This document shows positions 54,685 to 62,941 of a stretch of DNA of 64,000 nucleotides, piece after piece. Below the pieces are notes generated by a model. The model was not told the origin of the DNA. It did not search any database and saw nothing but the letters and a program-made list of their open reading frames with translations. Source of the DNA: Alteromonas australica. Lineage in GTDB: Bacteria; Pseudomonadota; Gammaproteobacteria; Enterobacterales; Alteromonadaceae. Every line of letters begins with the position of its first letter. Positions within the stretch are counted from its first letter, which is position 1. A program made the translations under genes and the position numbers. The DNA lies in NCBI RefSeq assembly GCF_000730385.1, contig NZ_CP008849.1, positions 124,001 through 188,000 on the forward strand. Direction: 5' to 3'.

Positions 54685-54831
54685 CCTGTCTTCAAGAGAC
54701 GGTTAAAGCACCATTAATCAGCCTGATATAGAAAGGGAGAGATGGGGTATTTAACTGGGGGATATGACTTATTGTTTGGTATTTAAGCGACTTTTATAGT
54801 GGTACTACGTTCACTTTTAACGTCCTTAATA

Positions 54832-56337
54832 ATGAAATTAAAAACTCTTCTACTCGCTACCAGTTGGGCAGCGTTATCTTCTTTCTCGGTGCAAGCGCTT
54901 CAAGAAACTGCCGAGAAAGAGGAGGTGCAATCACCTCCTTCGCTGCCCGGTGAGGTTCATTCAAAAATAGATTCCGCCACGCCAGGCCTTATGCCTGTTA
55001 AGCCATTAAAAGACGTACCCGAGGATATTCTTGCGTTACTTGATGCATTGCCCGAAGCCAAGCGAGAGTTTGTGCTTAGTGGAAAAGGCGCGAGCGTACT
55101 TAAACCCGACCTTATGTACGAGTTAATGCGAAAAGCCAGTACGCAGGAAGTTGAGCAATACGTTGACACTATGCTCACTGTGTATGACCAAGTGCAATAT
55201 AAGCAAGGCCGAGACACTGACCAAATCACCCTAAATACCGATTCAGAAAACTACAATACGTGGCGAGTGAAGCGGCCAAAAGAGCTTGATCCCGAGCGGG
55301 AAGCCGGGCCTATTTCCCTAGGCCGCTATTTAGGTGGTGGCCGCTCTGGCATACCCACTTTTGCGCGCTCTCCAGTGGCTCTTTCTCCTGAGGATTTGGT
55401 TGCCGGTGAAGTGGATGTTGCCATTTTAGGTGCGCCTTTAGACATGGGGTCAGGCTGGCGAGATGCCATCCATGGCCCTCGTGCAATGCGTATGTTAGGA
55501 AGGGGAACCGGGGGCGCAGACGTGTCCACCATGATTGACCCAGGGAAAGTATTGAACATTGTGGATTATGGCGACGCAGCCATAGATCAACTTAGCACTG
55601 AGCGAAGTGTTCAAGAAGTACGAGATCGGGTGCGCGAAATAGCCGAGACCGGAGCGATACCCTTTATCATCGGCGGTGACCATTCGCTCGAATATCCCAA
55701 TGTTGCGGCGATTGCCGACGTTTATGGAAAAGGCAAGGTGGGCGTTGTGCACTTTGACGCGCATTTGGACACAGGTCGCGGACGGGTGCATTTATTGGAT
55801 CATGGCCAGCCTATTTACCGCCTCATGAAAGAAGCGCATGTGCGACCCGAGGACTATATTCAGGTGGGCTTACGGGCGCATTACAGCAAAAGTTACTACG
55901 AGTGGGAGCGTGAAATTGGTATGCACTACCACACCATGGCTGAAGTAGAACGGCGTGGATGGGATGCAGTTATGGAGCGAGTTTTACAAGAAGCCACTGA
56001 AAATACGGAATTTTTGTATGTGTCCTTCGATGTTGATGTACTCGACCCAGCATTTCAACCGGGCACCGGAACGCCAGTATCTGGCGGGTTAACCATGCGA
56101 GAAGCCATCCCCATTGTTCGACGATTGTGCGCCGAAACAAACCTGGTTGGGTTTGATATTGTGGAATTAGCCCCAGCGCTAGATACCACGTACGTGAGTA
56201 CATTAAACGCCAATAGCCTGATGTTTGCGTGCTTAACCGGTGTCGCTATGCATAAAAAAGGCATTACCCAGAAAGGCTTTATTAGCGAATTATCTTCTGA
56301 GCACGGACAAACCGATTACTATGGAGATAAGAAATAA
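54832..56337 (+). CDS. Exported arginase/agmatinase-superfamily ureohydrolase 2
   Basis: A 501-residue paralogue of ureohydrolase 1, with a signal peptide (KLKTLLLATSWAALSSFSVQA), an N-terminal helical region and a complete catalytic core: H284 in GGDHSLEYP, D309-A-H311-L-D313, and D400-V-D402 in SFDVDVLDP, followed by GTGTPVSGGL. The segment before the core (EREAGPISLGRYLGGGRSGIPTF) matches the paralogues. I use the ATG at 54832 because it gives a canonical signal sequence; a GTG 11 codons earlier is in frame. Its stop overlaps the start of ureohydrolase 3 (TAATG). Its substrate is unknown and may differ from that of paralogue 1. Confidence 0.92.
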   Translation: MKLKTLLLATSWAALSSFSVQALQETAEKEEVQSPPSLPGEVHSKIDSATPGLMPVKPLKDVPEDILALLDALPEAKREFVLSGKGASVLKPDLMYELMRKASTQEVEQYVDTMLTVYDQVQYKQGRDTDQITLNTDSENYNTWRVKRPKELDPEREAGPISLGRYLGGGRSGIPTFARSPVALSPEDLVAGEVDVAILGAPLDMGSGWRDAIHGPRAMRMLGRGTGGADVSTMIDPGKVLNIVDYGDAAIDQLSTERSVQEVRDRVREIAETGAIPFIIGGDHSLEYPNVAAIADVYGKGKVGVVHFDAHLDTGRGRVHLLDHGQPIYRLMKEAHVRPEDYIQVGLRAHYSKSYYEWEREIGMHYHTMAEVERRGWDAVMERVLQEATENTEFLYVSFDVDVLDPAFQPGTGTPVSGGLTMREAIPIVRRLCAETNLVGFDIVELAPALDTTYVSTLNANSLMFACLTGVAMHKKGITQKGFISELSSEHGQTDYYGDKK

Positions 56338-57806
56338 TGAAACGCCTTCATATTGAAAGAAAATCAAATATATTGTGTGCGGCAGTAGGTGCAGCACTGA
56401 TGCTATCCGGTTGTGCTTCTACCACCAAGGCTGAGCGCACACCCATGCCCGAAGTCGCGATATCAGCCAATACACAATTGTTGACTAAACAAGAGTTGGC
56501 CTTCATCAACGCCTCAGATGAACTGGTTTTGTATAACTTAACCCCTGAAAAGCTGGCGGTGAAGTTAGCGGAAAAGTCGCCTCAGGAAGCGAAACAGTTA
56601 GTACAAGCCTTGATGCAAACCAGTGCACAAAGACGCTATCAAGCAAACCATACTGCCTCCAAAGCTACGCCAGCGGAAGGTATTGAAGAGCCGCTAGCGT
56701 ATTTGGCAGACAGCGATATTATTCCTCTTAACCCTGAGGCGGGCGGGTATAACAGACAACGTGTATTGCAACCTGCATTGTTCGACCGCTATAAGCGCGA
56801 GCCTGGCCCTTTCAGTTTAAAGCGTTATCTTAATGAAGAAGGTGGCATTCCTACCTTTGCGAATGCGCCTGTGGCAATACGAAAAGCCGATTTAGTTGCC
56901 GGCGCTGTGGATGTGGCATTTGTCGGTGTGCCGCTGGCTTTAGGATCAGGATGGCGAGACGATAAACACGCGCCAACCCTCTTACGTGGAATGTACGGGT
57001 TAAGTGGGTACAGCGTCGAAGGTGGCATTGACCCAACCTTGGTAATGCAAGTGGCCGATTATGGCAATATTGCCGTGGATAATATGAGTCCAGAGCTGAA
57101 TATTGAACACATTACTCAGCAACTTACCGACATGCTGGAGGCGGGCACAATCCCCTTTATTGTGGGCGGTGATCATTCCATTATGTTTTCAAGCGTGAGC
57201 GCGGTGGCCGGGCATTTTTCAGATACCCCAGTGTCTGTATTGCATCTAGATGCCCATTATCGCGGAGAGCGTGATAAAGACCACTTTTACTCTGATGAGC
57301 AAAGTGTTGCCAACTTATTAGCAGCCAGCGTCATCGAGGGTGAAAACCTGATTCAAGTAGGGCTTAGAGGCGCGTCTCAAAATAAAAGCGCCTTGATGTG
57401 GCTACGAGAAAACAGTGTGAAGTATCACACCATGGCGCAAGTTGAACGGGATTCATGGGCGGTAGTCATGGAGCAAGCATTGACGGAGCTTAGTGCTAGC
57501 GCAGGAAAGACGTTTGTGTCTTTCGACATGAGTGTGGTTGACCCAGCGTTTGTGAGTGGTTCTGGGCAGCCAGTGGCAGGAGGGATTTCAGTCCGTCAAG
57601 CCATGACCTTGGTTCGCCGAGCGTGTGCAGAAACTGAGGTGGCGGGTTTTGAAATGCTTGGTGTGGCACCGTTTTTGGATTTGAGCTACAACACGGCACT
57701 GAGCGCCAACCAAATCATGCATGCTTGTCTGACGGGCATTGCTATGCGTAAATCTGGTATGGACAACGCCAACTACATCGACCCAATGGCCCTTAGCCAT
57801 CAGTAG
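56337..57806 (+). CDS. Lipoprotein arginase-superfamily protein 3, metal site degraded
   Basis: A 489-residue third paralogue. A lipoprotein signal peptide (NILCAAVGAALMLSGC, lipidated cysteine near residue 26) anchors it in a membrane. The core keeps H280 in GGDHS and D305-A-H307, but the third ligand of the first triad is arginine (DAHYR309 instead of DAHxD), and the second site reads D397-M-S399 instead of DxD. Two of the six usual metal ligands are lost, so it is probably inactive or altered, perhaps a partner or scaffold for the two intact enzymes. It is translated with ureohydrolase 2 through a one-base overlap and followed by a strong terminator. Confidence 0.88.
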   Translation: MKRLHIERKSNILCAAVGAALMLSGCASTTKAERTPMPEVAISANTQLLTKQELAFINASDELVLYNLTPEKLAVKLAEKSPQEAKQLVQALMQTSAQRRYQANHTASKATPAEGIEEPLAYLADSDIIPLNPEAGGYNRQRVLQPALFDRYKREPGPFSLKRYLNEEGGIPTFANAPVAIRKADLVAGAVDVAFVGVPLALGSGWRDDKHAPTLLRGMYGLSGYSVEGGIDPTLVMQVADYGNIAVDNMSPELNIEHITQQLTDMLEAGTIPFIVGGDHSIMFSSVSAVAGHFSDTPVSVLHLDAHYRGERDKDHFYSDEQSVANLLAASVIEGENLIQVGLRGASQNKSALMWLRENSVKYHTMAQVERDSWAVVMEQALTELSASAGKTFVSFDMSVVDPAFVSGSGQPVAGGISVRQAMTLVRRACAETEVAGFEMLGVAPFLDLSYNTALSANQIMHACLTGIAMRKSGMDNANYIDPMALSHQ

Positions 57807-57827
57807 CGATTGCCGCTAATAAAGCAA

Positions 57828-57860
57828 AAAAAAGACCGGCTTCTTCAGCCGGTCTTTTTT
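57828..57860. terminator. Bidirectional rho-independent terminator
   Basis: A perfect 10-bp stem (AAAGACCGGC / GCCGGTCTTT) with a 7-base loop, TTT after it and a run of A before it. It separates the convergent ureohydrolase island and the sensor kinase gene. Confidence 0.9.
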
Positions 57861-57871
57861 ATTACGGGCGG

Positions 57872-60800
57872 TTAAAGATGGCGCATTAGGCTGTCGAGCT
57901 TCTCAACCACCTTCACAAACTGAATTTGAGATGAAAGTTGCTTGAGCTCCTTTTGGGTCTCAGGGGGAATGCCATAGTGCTCTGAGATATCTTCGAGTTT
58001 GGCAGTAAAGCCCGACAGATAACCAATTTCCGCAAGCGACTTAAGGGCTTGATATTGATTACGCCCTACGGGAGGCTTATTCCCTTCGTTTTCGCCCGCT
58101 GGCTCAAGGGGGCTATCATCGTTTTGATTTATCCAGCAAATATTCAGCCAGTGGCCCAATTTATCAATGAGATTTGCAATAGCAAAAGGTTTGGTAAGGT
58201 AGTCGTTGTGATTTTGTCGGGCATTATCTTCTCGATCTAATTCCCGCACATTGGCAGACACAATGATAATGGGTAGCTTAAACCCTTCTTGCCTAACCAA
58301 CTCAGCGGCTTTCCAGCCGCTTATTTCAGGCATTTTTAAGTCGAGGAACATGAGGTCGATAGCGTGGCGTTTTAACTTGTCTAAGCCTTCTTTAGCAGAA
58401 CTGGCGGTAATTACAGTAAATCCAAGAGGGGTGAGAATGTCGCTCAATAACTGCCGCTGGCTGGCTTCATCATCTACGGTTAACAGCGTTTTAGATTCAC
58501 CTTCATAGCCCACCACCTGTTTGTCTTCATCTACAGGCTCTCTGTGAATATGAGTCAATCTGGGTAACATTAAGCTTAGGCTAAACCTACTGCCTTTGCC
58601 GAGTTCGCTCACTAAACTAATATCACCGCCCATTAGCTCCGCCAGCGCGCGAGAGATAGTGAGGCCTAAACCCGTACCAGAAACCGCTGTGTTACTGTCA
58701 GATACGCGCTCGAATGGATGGAACACGGTTTCTTGATCCTGGGTGCTGATGCCCGGTCCGGTGTCTTCAACAATAAATTGGCCCACTTCATTACGGTATC
58801 GCACGGTAAATGTCACGCTGCCGTGTTCAGTAAATTTAAGGGCGTTAGAAATTAAGTTGATTAAAATTTGCCGTAGACGCTGTTTGTCACCAGACACATA
58901 TTGGGGCAAGTGCTGGGGAAAGTCAGCGGTAAATATTAACCCTTTGGAGAGGGCTTGTTGCTGAAACATATCAACAAGCTGTTCTAATAAGGGGCGCAAT
59001 TGAATATCTTCACGGTGAACTGATAATCGGCCCGCCTCAATTTTAGACACCTCTAACACCCCTTCAATTAAATCGCTTAGGTATTCTCCATTGCGTTTCA
59101 TGGTTTGCAAAGGTTCTTTCGCGTGCTTGGGGATTTTGCTATCACTGGAAAGTAACTGCGCGTAACCCAGAAGCACGTTCAGCGGCGTTCGAAGTTCGTG
59201 ACTCAAGCCAGCCAAATATCGACTTTTTGCTTTATTGGCCGACTCCGCCTCTTCTTTTGCTAATTGATACGCCCGAGAGGTTTTTTCATGAGCACTGACT
59301 TCAGTCGCCAGGGCTTTCGTTTGTTCACGAAGCTCTACTAAGGCTGAACGATTACTTAGCCTTGCAAGGGTGAATAGCCAACTCACTACACCAATAATAA
59401 TCAGCAAAAAGAAAAATATCTTAAGTAGGGTGGCTGCAAAGACGTCTTTAAGCGCTTCGGTGGCCATAGGAATTTGCCAGTAAATGAGCAGCAATATGGT
59501 GGCGGAAATACCCGTGAGTAAAAGGGTTAGCCATAAACATTGTGCAATAGGGGTAGTCAGTACGCGCAACGTTTTTAAACTAAAATAGCGGTTAAACAGT
59601 GCAAAGGCTTGTGCTGATAAGGTGGCGTCTTCCCTGCATTGGTCACCACAACGCACGTCTAAGCTACAGCACAAAGAGCAAATAGGCTGATTATAGGCCG
59701 GGCAAAAACTCATGTCTTCGTTATCAAATGTATTTTCACACAAGCAGCATTGGTGCTCAGCGCCACTAAGATCACTGGTGGCATTGGGGACCAGATAGTA
59801 TTTCCCTTTAGTTGCCCACCCCATTGCAGGTACCACAATAAAGGGCAAGAAAAACGCTAAATAGGAACCAAAGGCGACACCAAGATCGCCAAATGCACCC
59901 ATATGCGCAGTAAAGCCTACAACCGAAGAGACAAACATCGACACAGTGCCAACCGGATTAATGTCGTACAGTTTAGAACGTTTGAATTCGATGATGGGCG
60001 GGCTTAGCTTAAGCGGCTTATTAATGAGTAGGTCAGCCGATACAGAACTTAACCATGACAGTACCAGCACTGAATAAATCTGAAGCATGCTTTCGATGGT
60101 TTGATAAATACCCAATTCCATCAATAAAATAGCAATAAGGATATTGAAGATCATCCACACTACTCTGCCTGGGTGGTTGTGGGTAATACGGCTAAAAAAG
60201 TTAGACCACGCCAGCGACCCTGCATAAGCATTCGCTACATTAATTTTTAGCTGTGAAATAATCACAAATACAGTGGCAATGACAATGGTCAGTGTGGTGT
60301 TGTTAAAGAGAAACCCAAAAGCCACTTGGTACATATGTGCAGGGTCGCTCGCTAGCTCGCGAGACACTCCTTGTTTCAGGGCTAAGTACGCTAGAAACGA
60401 CCCTAAAAATAATTTACCCGCTCCAAAAATTATCCATCCTGGCCCGGCCATTATCATGGCAATCCACCATTTTAAGGGGCTTGATGCCGTGGGCTTAGGG
60501 GGCAGAAACCTTAGAAAATCAACTTGTTCACCAATTTGCGCCACCAAGGAAAGCAAAACCGCTGACGCTGAACCAAATAAGAGTATGTTAAAACCACCAC
60601 CCATTTCACCGGCATCGCCGGTAAACTCTGTCCATTCCCTTAAACTTGAGTCGGGGTGGTTGAACACGTACAACAGGGGCATTAGCTGTAACACAATCCA
60701 AACTGGCTGTGTCCACACTTGGAAGCGACTAATGTAAGTAATGCCGTGGGTGACCAAGGGCATGACAATAAGTGCACTAATGGCATACCCAATATATAGA

Positions 60801-61243
60801 GGGATACCTAGCAGTAGCTCAAGGGCCATGCTCATGATGGCCGCTTCAAGGGCAAAGAAAATAAAGGTAAAGGAGGCATAAATAAGTGAGGCGACCGTAG
60901 AGCCTATATAACCAAAGCCTGCCCCCCTACTTAAAAGATCAATGTCGACGCCATACCGAGCCGCATAAAAACTGATAGGCGTACCACTGATAAAAATAAC
61001 CACCACCAACGCAAGAATGGCCCAGGCTGAATTTACAAACCCATAATTTAATGTAATGGCGCCACCGATTGCCTCCAATACCATGAAAGACACGATACCA
61101 AGTGCGGTATGTGCAATACGTGAATAAGACCACTTTCGGGCGCGCATGGCGGTAAAGCGAAGGGCGAAATCTTCCATCATTTCATTCGCGACCAGCTTAT
61201 TGTAAGAGCGGCGGCTGGAAGAGACTTTTGAGTTGTCTGCCAT
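57872..61243 (-). CDS. NCS1 permease-Cys-rich motif-hybrid histidine kinase sensor
   Basis: A 1123-residue fusion. Residues about 45-485 form an NCS1 (purine/cytosine/allantoin-type) permease with about 12 helices (INVANAYAGSLAWSNFFSRITH is a typical segment). Residues 497-536 hold ten cysteines in CxxC-like pairs, resembling a zinc ribbon. Two more helices and a coiled coil precede the HisKA domain with H682 in LSHELRTPLNVLLGYAQLL, a HATPase domain (TGPGISTQDQE, GTGLGLTISRALAELMGGD), and a receiver with D968 in LMFLDLKMP. This is the transporter-like sensor layout known for CbrA, but with NCS1 in place of SSS. It is divergent from the urea transporter genes, which it may control. Confidence 0.93.
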   Translation of the reverse strand: MADNSKVSSSRRSYNKLVANEMMEDFALRFTAMRARKWSYSRIAHTALGIVSFMVLEAIGGAITLNYGFVNSAWAILALVVVIFISGTPISFYAARYGVDIDLLSRGAGFGYIGSTVASLIYASFTFIFFALEAAIMSMALELLLGIPLYIGYAISALIVMPLVTHGITYISRFQVWTQPVWIVLQLMPLLYVFNHPDSSLREWTEFTGDAGEMGGGFNILLFGSASAVLLSLVAQIGEQVDFLRFLPPKPTASSPLKWWIAMIMAGPGWIIFGAGKLFLGSFLAYLALKQGVSRELASDPAHMYQVAFGFLFNNTTLTIVIATVFVIISQLKINVANAYAGSLAWSNFFSRITHNHPGRVVWMIFNILIAILLMELGIYQTIESMLQIYSVLVLSWLSSVSADLLINKPLKLSPPIIEFKRSKLYDINPVGTVSMFVSSVVGFTAHMGAFGDLGVAFGSYLAFFLPFIVVPAMGWATKGKYYLVPNATSDLSGAEHQCCLCENTFDNEDMSFCPAYNQPICSLCCSLDVRCGDQCREDATLSAQAFALFNRYFSLKTLRVLTTPIAQCLWLTLLLTGISATILLLIYWQIPMATEALKDVFAATLLKIFFFLLIIIGVVSWLFTLARLSNRSALVELREQTKALATEVSAHEKTSRAYQLAKEEAESANKAKSRYLAGLSHELRTPLNVLLGYAQLLSSDSKIPKHAKEPLQTMKRNGEYLSDLIEGVLEVSKIEAGRLSVHREDIQLRPLLEQLVDMFQQQALSKGLIFTADFPQHLPQYVSGDKQRLRQILINLISNALKFTEHGSVTFTVRYRNEVGQFIVEDTGPGISTQDQETVFHPFERVSDSNTAVSGTGLGLTISRALAELMGGDISLVSELGKGSRFSLSLMLPRLTHIHREPVDEDKQVVGYEGESKTLLTVDDEASQRQLLSDILTPLGFTVITASSAKEGLDKLKRHAIDLMFLDLKMPEISGWKAAELVRQEGFKLPIIIVSANVRELDREDNARQNHNDYLTKPFAIANLIDKLGHWLNICWINQNDDSPLEPAGENEGNKPPVGRNQYQALKSLAEIGYLSGFTAKLEDISEHYGIPPETQKELKQLSSQIQFVKVVEKLDSLMRHL

Positions 61244-61558
61244 GAGGTGGTGATGATCCTACTGGGAATGGGGTTAAACGATAAGTACGCTGAAAGCGCA
61301 AACGACTTTTTTTCCTATAGTGTCAGCATACCTTTAACTCGCCAATACCTGTATAGGAATAAGACGAGCCTAAACTACGTAATTTAACTCATTTTTTTAT
61401 TTTGCTTATAGAAATACTATACAAACAATCGTCACAGCATGGTGTCACTGGCATACCGTTGTGTAACCCCATTATGGAAAACGGCCAATTAGCTCGCGTT
61501 AACGTGAACCTTTTTAATCAGGTTGATAGGAGCTAATCACCACTCTAGAGGATGTTTG
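61244..61558. other. Divergent promoter region between the sensor and urtA
   Basis: This 315-base stretch has no gene. It must hold the promoters for the sensor kinase and the urea transporter. It is AT-rich near 61380-61430, and an AGAGGA lies before the urtA ATG. I see no clear operator; a sigma-54-like element (TGGCAT-N-TTGTG, about 61449) is too weak to call. Confidence 0.5.
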
Positions 61559-62842
61559 ATGAAGTTACGTAAATTAATAGTCGCTAGCTCGATTATCGCA
61601 GGGTCGCTGATTTCAAGTTTATCAATAGCCGAGGAAGATACGATTAAGGTTGGGGTATTGCACTCACTTACCGGCACCATGGCCATCAGTGAAACCACCT
61701 TAAAAGACACCGTATTAATGATGGTGGAAGAGCAAAACAAGCAAGGTGGTTTGCTTGGAAAGAAACTAGAAGCCGTGGTGGTGGACCCCGCCTCAAACTG
61801 GCCGTTATTTGCTGAAAAAGCACGTGAATTAATTGTGCAAGAGAAGGTAGACGTTATCTTCGGTGGCTGGACGTCGGTTTCGCGTAAATCTGTGTTACCC
61901 GTGGTGGAAGAGCTAAACGGATTGCTGTTTTACCCAGTACAGTACGAAGGTGAAGAGTCGTCTAAAAATGTATTTTACACAGGTGCTGCGCCCAATCAAC
62001 AAGCCATTCCTGCTGTAGATTACCTCATGAATGACATTGGCGCTGAACGATGGGTATTGCTAGGCACCGATTATGTGTACCCCCGTACGACCAATAAAAT
62101 TCTCGAAGCTTACTTAAAGGCCAATGGGGTGAGTGATGAAGACATCATGATTCAATACACACCCTTCGGTCACTCAGATTGGCAAAACATTGTGTCTGAT
62201 GTGAAGAAGTTTGGTTCCAGTGGCAAGAAAACCGCTGTGGTTTCAACCATCAATGGTGATGCAAATGTACCTTTTTACAAAGAGTTAGGTAACCAAGGTA
62301 TATCAGCGGAAGACATTCCTGTGGTGGCCTTCTCGGTGGGAGAAGAGGAGCTGTCAGGGTTTGATACTGCGCCACTTGTGGGGCATTTGGCCGCGTGGAA
62401 TTATTTCCAAAGTATTTATACCGACGCCAACAACGCGTTTATTGATAAGTGGAAGGCCTTTATTGGTGACGAAAACCGGGTAACAAACGACCCAATGGAA
62501 GCCACTTATATCGGCTTTACTATGTGGGCTGCCGCCGTGGAACAAACGGGAAGCACTGATGTTAACACAGTGTCAGACGCGTTAATTGGTATGGCGGTAC
62601 CAAATTTAACTGGCGGAATCGCGGTAATGAATCCTAATCATCACTTGTCGAAGCCGGTGTTTATTGGCGAAATTCAAGATGACGGTCAAGTAGAAGTGGT
62701 GTGGGAGACTCCAGGGACAGTGCGAGGTGACGCATGGTCTGATTTCCTGCCAAGTTCTAAAAATTTGATGTCTGACTGGACGGCACCCATGCTATGCGGC
62801 AGTTACGATGTTGAAGCTGGTACCTGTACTGGCAGTAAGTAG
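61559..62842 (+). CDS. urtA: Urea ABC transporter substrate-binding protein UrtA
   Basis: A 427-residue periplasmic protein that captures urea. The signal peptide is KLRKLIVASSIIAGSLISSLSIA. The mature part opens with DTIKVGVLHSLTGTMAISETTLKD and contains VFYTGAAPNQQAIPAVDYLM, LGTDYVYPRTTNKILEAYLK and TNDPMEATYIGFTMWAAAVE, all as in UrtA of the type I (branched-chain amino-acid-like) family. I use the ATG at 61559 with AGAGG upstream. A terminator-like hairpin separates it from urtB. Confidence 0.95.
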   Translation: MKLRKLIVASSIIAGSLISSLSIAEEDTIKVGVLHSLTGTMAISETTLKDTVLMMVEEQNKQGGLLGKKLEAVVVDPASNWPLFAEKARELIVQEKVDVIFGGWTSVSRKSVLPVVEELNGLLFYPVQYEGEESSKNVFYTGAAPNQQAIPAVDYLMNDIGAERWVLLGTDYVYPRTTNKILEAYLKANGVSDEDIMIQYTPFGHSDWQNIVSDVKKFGSSGKKTAVVSTINGDANVPFYKELGNQGISAEDIPVVAFSVGEEELSGFDTAPLVGHLAAWNYFQSIYTDANNAFIDKWKAFIGDENRVTNDPMEATYIGFTMWAAAVEQTGSTDVNTVSDALIGMAVPNLTGGIAVMNPNHHLSKPVFIGEIQDDGQVEVVWETPGTVRGDAWSDFLPSSKNLMSDWTAPMLCGSYDVEAGTCTGSK

Positions 62843-62877
62843 TGTGTAGTGGGCGGTATTGCCGTCCACCCCAGTGA

Positions 62878-62918
62878 GTGGCGCTGTTTTCGAATTCGTT
62901 GCAGCGCCACGTTTTTTT
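62878..62918 (+). terminator. Intercistronic terminator/attenuator between urtA and urtB
   Basis: GTGGCGCTG and CAGCGCCAC form a 9-bp stem with a 15-base loop, followed by G and seven T. Partial termination here would give more binding protein than permease, a common arrangement in ABC operons. Confidence 0.8.
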
Positions 62919-62941
62919 GCGACGCACTAAGGAATAAACCC

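Noticed and set aside
60273..60737. 154-residue open frame on the plus strand
   Set aside because: It is antisense to the sensor-kinase permease domain, and its hydrophilic composition resembles no family.
61441..61470. Sigma-54 promoter before urtA
   Set aside because: A TGGCAT...TTGTG segment resembles -24/-12 elements, but the -12 GC is missing, so the match is too weak.
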